Below are positions 22,516 through 32,403 of a stretch of DNA of 64,000 bases, one piece after another. Under the pieces are notes generated by a model. The model searched no databases. It saw nothing but the letters and a program-made list of their open reading frames with translations, and was not told the origin of the DNA. The position numbers and the translations under genes are program-made. The first letter of the stretch is position 1; each line of letters begins with the position of its first letter. The stretch comes from Microglena sp. YARC (lineage: Eukaryota; Chlorophyta; Chlorophyceae; Chlamydomonadales; Chlamydomonadaceae): NCBI GenBank assembly GCA_022414725.1, contig CM039462.1, positions 114,442,875-114,506,874 of the forward strand, read 5' to 3'.

Positions 22516-24610
22516 AATGTTGCGCCAGTTAGTAGTGAGTAGTGATGTACTCTCTATCTCCAGTTCAGTTCTAAACTGTCTTCCTGGGTTCTCCCTTTAG
22601 TATGGGTCCCCGTGCCCGCTTGCATCCCTCCTGTCATCAAACGGTGATATGTTATGTGTTACCGGTTATTCCCTACGCCCTTTAACAACCCCAATTGTTG
22701 TTGGCTGGCCTGGCTGGATGTATCATTGTTGCATTCTAGACCAGGGCCTGATCTTGCTGTATTGTGTGTTTTAGGGCGGGGGGGAGTTGGATATCCAACT
22801 ATAATCTTAGCCGAATCTCAGGGGGTCGCCAGGCCCTCCTCTGTGCCACGTTTTAGCGGTGAAGCTTTAGGATTTAGACAGCCTTCGATCATAGTGGTAC
22901 CTGGATCTGGTCCATTGACTAATAGTCGCCAACCTCCGACCACCTCGGATGGCTCGCAGGTGTCGATAATTCCGACGCCTCCTGTCGTCCCTGGTGGATT
23001 ACTCGGGTCAAGCCCATGTGATGATGTAGCCGTTGCCGAATGGGTAAGTGATGATCTTGAACACTGGTTTAGCTTGATACTGCGTATGGCTGGGGTGTTA
23101 CAGTCAACCCAGGATTCATTGTTTTAGGTGCTGCTGGTTCTCATACGTAGGTTAACATGGCCCTATGTGTGAGTGCCTATTCCTCAGCACCTCCTAGACT
23201 GACTTATAGGGTAGTCTAGATTGGTGGAGCGTTACGACGCTTTGTTTAGGCAGCTTCCTTTCAGCTGTCTTTCTTGGTTTTGGTGGAAGGTGGTACTTAA
23301 TTCAGACCACCGTTATAGCGTCTTGATGGTTTCTGACTCTTAGTTCCATAGGCAGATGGTTCATTCGGTGGAGCTCATCATAGATTAGCTATTTCTTTTT
23401 ACTCCACACTGTTTTTAGATCACCAGCCCCTCATGTGATTGGAACTTTTTGTGGAGTGTAGTAGTTGTTTCCCTTCGGATTTTACTGTGCATTGGTGGGC
23501 TGGGTAATCTTGCAGTTGTACTTGCAGATGTACCGCCGCTCACCTCTTTCTTGTTCTTCCGAGTGTATTTCAAGCGCCCTTTCAGTCCATCCTTTGCAAT
23601 AAATTCTTTGAAGTCCTTTTTATGCGTTTACTATTTTTCAGGTGGACAATAGGTTTTATGTACTATGGTTGTACATCTACCCTTCTATTGTTCATTGAAC
23701 TGTGTTTCCTTTGTTGGTTACAAGTTTCTTGAAAATTTTAACTTCGCATCCTTTGGATTTTTTCAGTTACTGCAGGTTTGGTTTGCTTGTGGTTAGGCGC
23801 TTGGTGTGTCTTGAGTGCATGAGTTCTTTGCGGTGCGATACCCACCTCTTAGAATGTTTTTCATTAGTACCGTAGCTGGGGATTTATGATAATTAACTTT
23901 CATAAATCTTCTTACTTCCATCTTTGAGTGAGAAACCAGTTCATCATGGTTTTTTCATCCCAACCTAGTCATGAATTCTATGCTAAGAATAGTTTTTAAG
24001 GTAGTGGATTTTTCCATCGACTTTTTTTTTTCCATCGTAGTCTTTAGTGTCCTCTTGTCTGCATCCTTTAGGCTTTGATTCTCTCGTGTGCTGCTCTCAC
24101 ACGATATTTCAATCCGTCTCTTTGGTTATCATTGATTGGCGTTAGGTTCTTATTCCCGGATCGGGTTTTCTATACCGTTGTTCCCCAACTTTGATATACG
24201 ATTTTTTCAGTCTTCTCTTTAGGTTAAGTTCTCGGTTCTTTCAGTCACCGTTGTTCCCCTTCCTTTGGTATTAGGATTGATTTCTGTTTGGCCTCCCTGT
24301 GATTTTCTGGTTTGGTGCCTACTATTCTGGATGAATAGTATTTTTGCGCTTACCATGGATGGTTACATTTCCATTTTGGTCTCAGCTCAGCTCGGTATGA
24401 CCCAAGTTTTTTGCTGCTACATTTTCGGAGTACTACAGTGGTTTTTGGTTCATCCTTTCTCATCCTTTTATTTTAGACAAGGCTTTCTTCTGGTTTCCTG
24501 TTTTTCCGCCGTTCCTTAATAATTTTTGTTTGCTACCAAGTTATGGTTCTATGTCCCCAGTGCCATAGGTGGAGTACTAGTATTGTATGTCACCTGCGTC
24601 ATAGGTGGAG

Positions 24611-24948
24611 TATCAGCATGAATAGCGGTGCTCTCGCTTGTTTTATGTCTTGGTGACTCCTTATGTACTCCCTTAGAACTATCGGTCCTGACAGTACTAT
24701 GTCAGCTTCCCGTAGACTGTGTCATTCTTCATGACACTGTGACGACTTCCTGTTGACTGTGTCATCGGTTCTTCTGACACGCGCTGTCTAGCCTGTACCC
24801 TGATCAGGTTCCAGGCTACCGCCCCCTTTCCTCCACTGGTGCCCCTTAATGGGTCTCCTGTGCTTGTAACTTATTCTCGTCTCCGCATTTATAGATTGGC
24901 GTGCTGCACACACAAAGTCCACTCTCCGGAGTGTTATCCAAGCTGATA
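24611..24948 (+). repeat. 3' LTR
   Basis: 338 bp copy of 20603-20940, followed directly by GTAGA and the resumed LINE coding sequence. Confidence 0.93.
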
Positions 24949-25050
24949 GTAGACAAACTCATCTCTAAGCTGCACAGAGAATCTATCGCCTCCTGTACCA
25001 GCACTCTTGCCACACGTCGCATGAAGGAGTCCCTCCCGCCTGGAGGGTGA

Positions 25051-25750
25051 CACTTACTATGTCTGCCATGGTGACTTTCCCCAGCTGCGGCGTACGGGAG
25101 GGTCCCCTTAACACCACGCCCCTCCAGGCGTTATCTTTTTGTTTGTTTTACTGCGGTACTCACATCTTATGCACTGTTTCCGTAAAAAAACAGATTTTGT
25201 ATTTGTTCTCCCGGTGTTCTCCAGTGAGTTTTTAAGGATTTTGGCCTAAACTAAAATAATCGGTCTGCGCGATTCCAAGGTCTGGGGGTTGAGGAAATGG
25301 AAACATTAATAATCGGTTGGTGCGATTTTGCTTACATTCTTTCAATCGATAGAGTCGTTACACAGTGAAGACTGAAGAGGAGATAGCTTAACATCGCAAC
25401 TCGTGCGGCTATATAGAAAAGGAAGTCTCCAGGAAGATTCTGAAGACACGTGCAGGCCATAGCTAGCCTATGGCCTGGCGGCAGGCAACCCGGGTCCTGG
25501 AGCACCAGGGCCACGCGTGCACTATGCCAACTCAGTGTCCGACGCAACGGACAATAACACATTCTGGGTCGATCAATCAACTCATGCAGTCATGTATCGC
25601 TCACATCTACATAGTACGCATTTATAATCGGTCTGCGCGCTTTTGCTTACATTCTGGATTAAATTATTATCCCAGCTTATATGACGATTTAATTATATTG
25701 TAGAATTAAATCACTGTAGCACGACCTCAGGGCCCCCGTCTGTTAAACGA
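25051..25750. other. LINE 3' UTR and short A/T-rich repeats
   Basis: 25051-25240 is the presumed LINE 3' UTR. A short motif 'ataatcggtctgcgcg' with 'ttttgcttacattct' follows three times (about 25256, 25307 and 25624), marking a small dispersed or tandem repeat. No gene is supported. Confidence 0.55.
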
Positions 25751-25751
25751 T

Positions 25752-25858
25752 TGTTTGGGGTTCAGTTCATCAGTGCCTTTTCTTTTTAAGACCTTCCTAT
25801 ACGGTTGGGCAAGTCCCTGAAGCCTCTTTGGCCTACCCCTGGAATGTAATATACATAC
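25752..25858 (-). repeat. Dispersed repeat family F, copy 3
   Basis: Reverse complement matches 9296-9390 and 37903-38010, including 'taaaaagaaaaggcactgatg' type sequence inside and 'attacattc' outside the CAGGGG. With copy 2 it brackets the large LINE. Confidence 0.75.
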
Positions 25859-25959
25859 ATTCTGGATCGACCAAAAAACGCACGTATCGTTCACATCTGC
25901 ATATTAGGGTTTGAGTCCGTTTGAGCCCTTATGTTTTAAATCCACCTGAGCTAGGGGAA

Positions 25960-26055
25960 CGTACCATTATTGTAGGGACTGGCCCTCCAATATCTCGATA
26001 GCCAAAGGGCTGTGTCGAACCCATACAGGGTTAGAGTTGCAGGATTTCCAAACAC
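25960..26055 (-). repeat. Right arm of the long inverted repeat, inner block
   Basis: Reverse complement of about 633-745 ('aacgtaccattattgt', 'actggccctcc', 'aacccatacagggtt'). It is separated from the outer block by about 1.2 kb of inserted repeats and transposon remains. Confidence 0.75.
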
Positions 26056-26526
26056 ACGAATTAAATACAAAATAATAATAAACTAAATACCAAAATTGCC
26101 AAAGGCAGTGGCCTACCCGAATAGGTAAAAGATATAACTAGAATCGGCTAGAATGAACAATTTGAACTGTACCTAAATAGGCAAAATATATAAGTAAAAT
26201 GAACACTTGAACTTGTATTAAAATAATAACGAAATATGCAAATCAGAGGCAGTGGCCAACTGAAGAACTGTGTAAGACTTCAAATTAAAAACTGTGTAAC
26301 AATTCAGATTCAAAACAGTGGCCTACTGAAGAACTGTGTCACAATTCAAATTCAAAACTGTGTAACAATTCACATTCAAAACAGTGGCCTACCGAAGAAC
26401 TGTGTAACAATTCAAATTCAAAACTGTGTAACAATTCAGATTCAAAACAGTGGCCAACTGAAGAATTGTGTAACATTTCAAATTCAACACTGGTCTGAGC
26501 CTAAGCCACGGTTGACCAACAGTCGC
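26056..26526. repeat. A/T-rich stretch and ~70-bp tandem units
   Basis: 26056-26230 is A/T-rich with two related 'aataggcaaa' or 'aataggtaaaa' segments. 26236-26495 has about four units with 'cagtggcctactgaagaac', 'tgtgtaacaattcaaatt' and 'caaaac'. No gene is supported. Confidence 0.75.
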
Positions 26527-26706
26527 CAGGGTACTACAAAGCGCGCACGGCAGCGCGATTCCGTGCACGATTTTTGAGCCCCACCAGTTTTTTATATGTG
26601 GGCGCAGCACGCAGTTTTTGCGCTTTTTGCACTGCAAAGCGCTGCCCAATTTGACGTTTGTGCGCTTTAAGCGCTGACCAATAATTTGACAAAATGTAGT
26701 ACCCTG
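26527..26706. mobile_element. hAT-like MITE, copy 2
   Basis: CAGGGTACTAC...GTAGTACCCTG, 180 bp. The flanks ACAGTCGC and AGGGTCGC agree at 6 of 8 positions, consistent with an older 8-bp target duplication. The interior has the same GCGC-rich motifs as copies 1 and 3. Confidence 0.75.
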
Positions 26707-26742
26707 AGGGTCGCACGCCTCAGTCCAGACCTTGATGGCTTC

Positions 26743-27027
26743 CTAGAAAGAGACGATGTCTGCGGGGAACAGGCGACACATGGTGTATGCACGCATATAG
26801 CAATTTATATGGACTTCTTGCGGCCTGTTCCTGGCGCTGCTCTCCAGGAAATTCATAGCTGAGAACACCCTCTCATCCTCATCTGAGCCACCTAACATAG
26901 TTAAAGTGATCTTGGCCAACTTGACATACTCAGGAAAACGGGATACACCCCAAGGCCTTGACAGGTGCTACCACAGCATGCAAGTGGGAGAGGGGCCAGT
27001 GTAGCGCTGGGTGCCTCCAAACCTGAC
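26743..27027 (-). pseudogene. hAT transposase C-terminal remnant
   Basis: The minus frame, ending with TAG at 26743-26745, reads FPEYVKLAKITLTMLGGSDE, DERVFSAMNFLESSARNRPQ, EVHINCYMRAYTMCRLF. This fits the hAT dimerisation region, where 'ER.FS......R..L' is the conserved core. Upstream there is at least one stop, and the rest is cut off by the MITE at 27028. Such a protein joins DNA ends and cuts at CAGGG-type termini, so it fits the MITEs on either side, though nothing shows it mobilised them. Confidence 0.68.
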
Positions 27028-27169
27028 CAGGGTACTTCCAAGCGCAGATTTTTGCGTCCCCCTGTGGGCGCAGCAAGCAATTTTTGCGCTTTTTGCAACA
27101 CAAAGCGCAGTTTTTCTTTCTTTCTAGTGCGCTAAAGCGCTGGCCAATTTGGTTAATGGAAGTACCCTA
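27028..27169. mobile_element. hAT-like MITE, copy 3
   Basis: 142 bp, CAGGGTACTTCCA...TGGAAGTACCCT, the best-preserved inverted ends of the three copies. The flanks share a longer direct repeat ('ctccaaacctgacc' before, 'ctccagacctgacc' after) rather than a simple 8-bp duplication. Confidence 0.78.
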
Positions 27170-27224
27170 CTCCAGACCTGACCAGTGACCACAGAGCAGC
27201 GAGGACAACTGTTGTTTCACAAAT

Positions 27225-27835
27225 TGAGCGTCCCTGTGTGACCCCAGTGCAGTGCGGAGCGCAAAGCCCGTGGGGTTTGGGGAGGCATTTCTGACTAGTT
27301 TAGGAAACCTCGCACTGGACCCATGCGTCGCCATGCAATGGCGAAAGGTCGCAAATAAAAAAAATGAGTTCGATCTTGGGCAAGTCCCAGTAGCCTAGTT
27401 GGCTAACCCTGGTCTGCAACATCCATTTTCATAGGAAGGAACACTAGGAAGGTACATTATGAAGGTACATTATGAAGGTACACTATGAAGGTACACTATG
27501 AATTGTACTCACTATGAATTGAACACTATGAAGGTACAATATGAATTGTACTCACTATGAAGGTACAATATTAATTGTTCAATATGAAGGTACACTATGA
27601 CTTGTACATTATGAAGGTACAGTATTAATTGTTCAATATGAAGGTACAGTATGAAGGTACACTATGAATTGTACATTATGAAGGTACAGTATTGATTGTT
27701 CAATATGAAGGTACAGTATGAAGGTACACAATGAATTGAACACTATGAAGGTACACTCTGAAGGGACAGTATGAATGGTATACTATTAAGGTACACTATT
27801 AATTTTCGTCTATAAATTGTACACTATGATATTTA
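27225..27835 (-). repeat. Right arm of the long inverted repeat, outer block
   Basis: Reverse complement of about 1-590. It holds the 'gtttaggaaacctcgc' block, the family F core (27360-27421) and a GTAC array ('gaaggtacactatgaattg' units) at 27430-27835. The order mirrors the left arm. Confidence 0.78.
27360..27421 (-). repeat. Dispersed repeat family F, copy 4
   Basis: 'agcctagttggctaaccctg' is a diverged reverse complement of the family F core. It is closest to copy 1 (shared 'gaaaat.gatg' on the outer side). Confidence 0.65.
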
Positions 27836-28625
27836 TTGCATTGTCGGGCTGCAGGAAAGGCATTATGGCAAATTCAGGCTTGGAATTGCCAGGTTGCAGA
27901 AAAGACATTATGGCAAATGCAGGCTTTGCATTGTCAGGTGGCAATCTAACAAGGCATGGCAAATGCAGGCTTTGCATTGCCAGGTTGCAATCAAGGCTTT
28001 GCAAATGCAGGCTTTGCATTGCCAGGTTGCGATCAAGGCTTTGCAAATGCAGGCTTTGCATTGTCAGGTGGCAATCAAACGAGGCATGGAAAATGCAGGC
28101 TTTGCATCGTCGGGCTACAGGAAAGGCATCATGGCAAATTCAGGCTTTGAATTGTCAGGTTGCAAGCAAGGCATGGCAAATGCAAGCAGTGCATTTTCGC
28201 AAATAAATGCAGGCATTGCATTGTCAGGTTGCAAGGAAGGCGTTGTCGGTCTGCAGGATGGTAAATGCAAGCTTCGCATTGTCAGGCTGCAGGAAAGGCA
28301 GTATGGTAAATGCAAGCTTCGCATTGTCAGGCTGCAGGAAAGGCAGTATGGTAAATGCAAGCTTCGCATTGTCAGGCTGCAGGAAAGGCAGTATGGTAAA
28401 TGCAGGCTCTGCATTGTCAGGTCGCAAGAGAGGCATGGAAAATGCAGGCACTGCATTATTGAACATACAGGCATTGCATTGTCAGGTTGCAGGCCTTGCA
28501 TTGTCAAGCTGCAGGCGAGGCAAGTAAGGCAAATGCAGGCAAGGCATTTTTGAAAATGCAGGCATTGCATTGTCAGGTTGCAAGCAAGGTGTGGCAAATA
28601 CAGGCTTTGCATTGCCAGGTTACCT
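27835..28625. repeat. Tandem array of 'aaatgcaggctttgcattgt' units
   Basis: About 18 irregular units of 30-55 bp, each with 'gcaggcttgcattgtcagg' variants and 'ttgcaa' or 'ctgcagg' ends. Open frames across it (e.g. repeated CIVRLQ or NAGFALSGC) reflect the repeat. One stray copy lies at 31445-31510. Confidence 0.88.
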
Positions 28626-28635
28626 GGTCTACTTT

Positions 28636-28692
28636 ATTAGGTTTCAGGGTTCTTAGGGTCTAGGGTTCCTTTATCTTAGGGTTTAGGGTTTA
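28636..28692 (+). repeat. Short telomere-like tract
   Basis: Contains 'ttagggtttagggttta' plus degenerate 'cagggttcttagggtctagg', the plant/green-alga TTTAGGG motif. It is too short for an active telomere and sits between two arrays. Confidence 0.5.
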
Positions 28693-28730
28693 TGGTGAAG
28701 AGGAGTGGGAGTTCTCCGGGCCACTATTAT

Positions 28731-28808
28731 CTTTCTTGCTCTTGCTCTTGCTCTTGCTCTTGCTCTTGCTCTTGCTCTTGCTCTTGCTCTTGCTCTTGCT
28801 CTTGCTCT
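28731..28808. repeat. (CTTGCT)n hexamer microsatellite
   Basis: About 12 perfect hexamers. The minus strand encodes alternating Glu-Gln or Lys-Ser, continuous with the Lys-Ser-rich exon-like units to the right. Confidence 0.92.
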
Positions 28809-29770
28809 TCCCTGGGTTTAAAGCGGAGTGAGGGTTGGATGGGGAACGAGGCTTCTTCGCATGTGTCTACTTCCCTCTCTCTGGGCCTTGCTCTTCCCTG
28901 TGTTTTAACTCTGAACATGAGCTAGACTTCTTCACCCCATGTGTCTACTTCTCTGTCTCGATCTTGCTCTTGCTCTTCCCTGGGTTTAAAGCGGAGTGAG
29001 GGTTAGATGAGGAACGAGGCTTCTTCGCATGTGTCTGCTTCCCTCTCTCTGGGCCTTGCTCTTCCCTGTGTTTTAACTCTGAACATGAGCTAGACTTCTT
29101 CACCCCATGTGTCTACTTCTCTGTCTCGATCTTGCACTTGCTCTTCCCTGGGTTTAAAGCGGAGTGAGGGTTGGATGGGGATCGAGACTTATCCGCTTGT
29201 GTCTGCTTCCCTCTCTCTGGGCCTTGCTCTTCCCTGTGTTTTAACTCTGAACACAAGCTAGACTTCTTCACCCCATGTGTCTACTTCCCAGTCTCAGTCT
29301 TGCTCTTGCTCTTCCCTGGGTTTAAAGCGGAGTGAGGGTTGGATGGGGACGGAGACTTATCCGCTTGTGTACACTTCCCTCTCGTGGTCTTGCTCTTCCC
29401 TGTGTTTGAAGATGAGCTAGACTTCTTCACCCCAGAAAATACAAGAAAACGCCTGGTGGGGCGTGGTGTTAAGGGGGCTGTCCAGTACACCGAAGCTGGG
29501 ACTGCCACCATGGCAGATTAAACTCATTTCTTCACCCCACCTGTCTACTCTCTCTTGATCCTTTTGGGGTTTGAAAAGGAGTGAGAGGGTTTGATGGGGA
29601 GCGAAAGAGACGTATCCGCGCATGTCTTCTTCCCACTCTTACTCTTGCTCTTCCCTGTGTTTGAAGACAAGCAAGGCTTCTAAACCCACCTGTCTGCTCT
29701 CTCTTGCCCTTGCTCTTCCCTGGGTTTGAAGAGGCGTGAGAGGGTTCAATGGGGAGTGAACGAGACGTAT
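28809..29770 (-). repeat. Tandem exon-like units encoding Lys/Ser-rich peptide on the minus strand
   Basis: Alternating half-units share 'aaacccag|ggaagagcaag' and 'aacacag|ggaagagcaagg' on the minus strand, i.e. AG before a GKSKSK-coding start. The best frame (29281-29430) reads GVKKSSSSSNTGKSKTTRGK and PSPSNPHSALNPGKSKSKTE. The C-terminus of the gene at 31600 (ARSKSKSKSRSEK) has the same flavour, so these are plausibly duplicated or decayed copies of its 3' exon. No splice use is shown. Confidence 0.6.
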
Positions 29771-30000
29771 CTGCTCATGTCATCTCCTCCTCGTTCACCA
29801 TGTTGTCCAGGCCCAAACATCCACCCACATAAAGCCTAGCACAGCAACAGTCCAATACACACCCTGCCAGGGTCGCTTTGCCCCCATCCCCACCTCCACC
29901 CCCAGACCCAAACCCACACACAAGCCTAGTACAGCAACAGCCCAACATGTACCATGGCAGGAGCCACACTCCTGGCAGCTTCCTGTCATGTGCTACGTAA
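29771..30000. other. Short duplicated spacer
   Basis: 'aagcctagcacagcaacag' and 'aagcctagtacagcaacag' (about 29830 and 29925) mark a ~95-bp duplication. 'ctcctcgttcaccatgttgt' recurs at about 29790 and 30382. No gene is supported. Confidence 0.55.
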
Positions 30001-30008
30001 AAAGCTAT

Positions 30009-30191
30009 TATAGCAATTCAGGGATGAACTGGACAAACGTTTCGTACTTCGTCAGAATTCTCTATTCCCTCGATCAAAATTGATGAGAATTCTCGGATTT
30101 CCAGGCCAGAATTCTCGATTTCAATAGACAAAGTACTAAGTACGAGTTCTCGCGGAAACGTTTTGTCCAGTTCACCCCCTGAATTGCTATA
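30009..30191. mobile_element. MITE with ~40-bp terminal inverted repeats
   Basis: Starts TATAGCAATTCAGGG and ends CCCTGAATTGCTATA; the inverted ends extend through 'gaactggacaaacgtttc'. A perfect 8-bp direct repeat AAAGCTAT flanks it (30001-30008, 30192-30199), as expected for hAT insertions. It is unrelated in sequence to the GCGC-rich MITE family. Confidence 0.9.
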
Positions 30192-30199
30192 AAAGCTAT

Positions 30200-30479
30200 G
30201 AAAGCGCTGTCCTTGGAGGAGGCCTAAAACCATAAACCTAGAAAAACCCACTTTCAGATCTGAAAAAAAATACCTGCAGCATGCGTGGCACTAGCTAAAC
30301 ATTTGGCATTGCTCAAGTGAGGACATAGGCACCTCCATCTCCTCCACCTCCTCAAGAAAAGCATCAAAGTAAGGCAGCCCTCCTCCTCGTTCACCATGTT
30401 GTCCAGGCCAGCGCCGCCACCCTCTCACTGCTGATTTGGGGGGTCCTCGGCACCCTTAAATTTGGCTCATACGGATGCG
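30200..30479. other. Spacer, nothing recognised
   Basis: Mixed sequence with a second copy of 'ctcctcgttcaccatgttgt' near 30382; no supported gene. Confidence 0.5.
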
Positions 30480-30915
30480 TTCTGGGTGATAATAGTGCCA
30501 TAGCGGTGTGGAAAAGGGTGCCAATGACCTGCTAAAGACCCCCTAGATTTGCAAGTCAAAAGTAGGGGTGCTAAACAGGGGCAGAAAAGGGTGCCAATGA
30601 CCCCCTAAATGTGCACGTCAAAGGTAGGGGTGCTAGACAGGTGCAGAAACGGGTGCCAATGTCCCCTTAAATGTGCACGTTGTAGGTATGGGTGCTAAAC
30701 AGGGGCAGAAAAGGGTGCAGAAAACCCCCTAAATGTGCACGTCAAAGGTAGGGGTGCTAAACAGGGGCAGATAAGGGTGCCAATGACCCCCTAAATTTGT
30801 GAGTCAAAAGTAGGGGTGCTAGACGGGTGCAGAAAAGGGTGCCAATGACCCCCTAGATTTGCAAGTCAAGAGTTGGGGGGCTAAACAGGGGCAGAAAAGG
30901 GTGCCCAAGACCCCC
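30480..30915. repeat. ~63-bp tandem array
   Basis: Seven units with 'gggtgccaatgaccccctaa', 'gtcaaaagtaggggtgct' and 'aaacaggggcagaaaag'. Single units lose short internal parts. No coding pattern. Confidence 0.88.
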
Positions 30916-30919
30916 TAAA

Positions 30920-31400
30920 CATGCAGTATCAGGTGTGTTTTGGCATCCTGCTGGTCTACTTCTCCCTCCAATGCAGCGCGGGAGTTCTGCTCCCACACAA
31001 TGCACATTTGGGGGGTCTTCGGCACCCTATTCTGCACCCCTACTGCACCCTTTTCCACCCATCCTGCACCCTTTCAAGCCATGGGGACCAGTGGGGTGCC
31101 ACAATGGGGGGGGGGGGGGTCACCATGGGGGGGGCCCAGTGCAATGCTACCATGGGCGGGGGGCTTGATGGGTGTCACCATGGGGGGGACCAGTGGGTTG
31201 CTACCATAGGGGGCCTATGGGGGGCGACCATGGGGGGCCTGTGGGGTGCCACCATGGGGGACCAGTGCAGTGTCACCATGGGGGGGGGGTCACCGTGGGG
31301 GGGAACAGTGGGGGGCCACTATCGGGGGCCTGTGGGGTGCCAACATGGGGGGCCCGTGGGGTGTCACCCCATGGGGGGTGACCCTCGTAGCTGAAGAGAT
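30920..31400. repeat. G-rich 'ggtgccaccatgggggg' array
   Basis: After a short C-rich stretch (30960-31080), ~25-bp degenerate units of 'ccatggggggg' and 'cagtggggtg' repeat to 31385. The plus strand has long G runs that could form quadruplexes. Confidence 0.85.
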
Positions 31401-31599
31401 TAGCTATGGCTATGGTCTACTTTTCACTCCTGCTCTTGCTCTTAGGCGTGGCAAATGCAGGCTTTGCATTGTCAGGTTGCAGGCCTTGCATTGTCAGATT
31501 GCAGGCATTTTCCCCGTTGTCTTTGCCGGTCAAGTGCACCAGATCCTCCTCGGCCACCCTGTCACCCTGGCCCTCGTAGCTGAAAATAAAAGGTCTGGT

Positions 31600-32333
31600 C
31601 TACTTTTCACTCCTGCTCTTGCTCTTGCTCTTAGAGCGGGCCTTCTTTGCCGGTGGTGTACCACCATACGCCAACTCCATTTTCTTGGCATTCTCTGCAG
31701 AAGCCAGCTTTCTCCTCGCCCTCTCCCCCTTCAAGCGCCCCAGCTCCTCCTCGTCCACCCTGTCGCCCAGGCCCTGGCCGCGGCCCTCAAACGCTGCCCG
31801 GGAATGCTGCCCCAGTAAGTAAGTATCGTCACCCACCCTGTCACCCTGGCCCTGACCGCGGCCCTCCAACGCAGCTCGGGAATGCTGTCCCCGCAAGTAA
31901 GTATCGTCCACCCTGTCACCCTGGCCCTGACCGCGGCCCTCCAACGCAGCTCGGGAATGCTGTCCCCGCAAGTAAGTATCGTCCACCCTGTCGCCCAGGC
32001 CCTGACCGCGGCCCTCCAACGCAGCTCGGGAATGCTGTCCCCGCAAGTAAGTATCGTCCACCCTGTCACCCTGGCCCTGACCGCGGCCCTCCAACGCAGC
32101 GCGGGAATGCTGCCCCCGCAAATAAGTATCGTCATCCAGCCGGTCTGCTTGTGCAATGTAACCTGCCACCGACTTGGAGCGAGTTCGATCCTTGCGAGAG
32201 GGGCCTAGTGCGGGAGAGGCTCTAGGGCTTCGCAGGGGACCTTGATAGCTTTGGCTAGAGGTGGGTTTACTCTGAGGTGAAGAGTGCTCCGATCCATGCG
32301 ACCTAACAGGCTTGATGGCTGTGGCTCCTATCA
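31600..32333 (-). CDS. 3' exon of a minus-strand gene with 24-residue repeats and a basic tail
   Basis: The proposed acceptor is ccctccccag|tgatagg on the minus strand (AG at 32334-32335) and the stop codon is at 31600-31602. The exon encodes a Ser/Pro-rich start (KPVRSHGSEHSSPQSKPTSS), then five copies of a ~24-residue unit (DDTYLRGQHSRAALEGRGQG type), an acidic-to-basic linker (DEEELGRLKGERARRKLAS) and a Lys/Ser tail, PPAKKARSKSKSKSRSEK, that looks like a nuclear localisation signal. Function unknown; nuclear location is an inference. The unit repeats in frame and is conserved at protein level, which argues for a real gene. A second copy of the exon's first ~105 nt lies upstream (32413-32520). 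Confidence 0.6.
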
Positions 32334-32403
32334 CTGGGGAGGGAGACAGGAAGGGGAGGGTTAATTGTAAGGTTAGTTGATTCAGTTAGTTGTTAGGTTA
32401 GTT

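Larger units (their letters stand above)
20603..24948 (+). mobile_element. Copia-type LTR retrotransposon, non-autonomous, nested in the LINE
   Basis: Two 338-bp LTRs bound a ~3.67-kb interior. A 5-bp target duplication GTAGA lies at 20598-20602 and 24949-24953. The interior has no long reading frame. A recognisable piece of copia integrase occurs at about 22330-22515, in two phases. The LTRs differ at only about one position, so the insertion is recent although the coding region is decayed, which implies mobilisation by proteins from another copy. A short purine-rich 'aggtggag' precedes the 3' LTR. The sequence after the 5' LTR (ggttatacgg) is the presumed primer-binding site. Confidence 0.9.
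20328..25050 (+). pseudogene. LINE ORF2, C-terminal restriction-like endonuclease split by an LTR element
   Basis: The piece at 20328-20602 encodes YRPDLLLIDD...YLVELGYC...FQEKSVQHKELQ: the Asp of P-D (codon 20352), E (codon 20403) and K (codon 20451) form the PD-(D/E)-K core of the restriction-like nucleases found C-terminal in R2, CRE and Dualen LINEs. The open frame reaches the LTR insertion at 20603 and resumes after the target duplication at 24954 (KLISKLHRESIAS..., ATRRMKES), stopping at 25048-25050. The phase is preserved if the insertion and one GTAGA copy are discounted, so the LTR element landed in an otherwise readable domain. Confidence 0.78.
10690..25240 (+). mobile_element. Large degraded Dualen/RandI-like LINE, split by an LTR element
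   Basis: The order of parts is 5' monomers, ORF1 with protease-like domains, ORF2 with AP-like endonuclease, RT, RNase H, CCHC finger and PD-E-K restriction-like endonuclease, then a 3' UTR ending near 25240. Two different endonucleases plus RNase H and a cysteine protease in one LINE is the published hallmark of the Dualen family of Chlamydomonas. Without the 4.35-kb LTR insertion the element is about 10.2 kb. Frameshifts, one in-frame stop and the insertion show this copy is dead. Outer boundaries are estimates. Confidence 0.78.

Noticed and set aside
22654..23127. Independent gene inside the LTR element
   Set aside because: Lies within the decayed copia interior with no start context or domain; most likely part of the old polyprotein region.
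30920..31400. Gly-rich protein in the ccatgggggg array
   Set aside because: Frames depend on G-run lengths and differ between adjacent units; no codon-level conservation.
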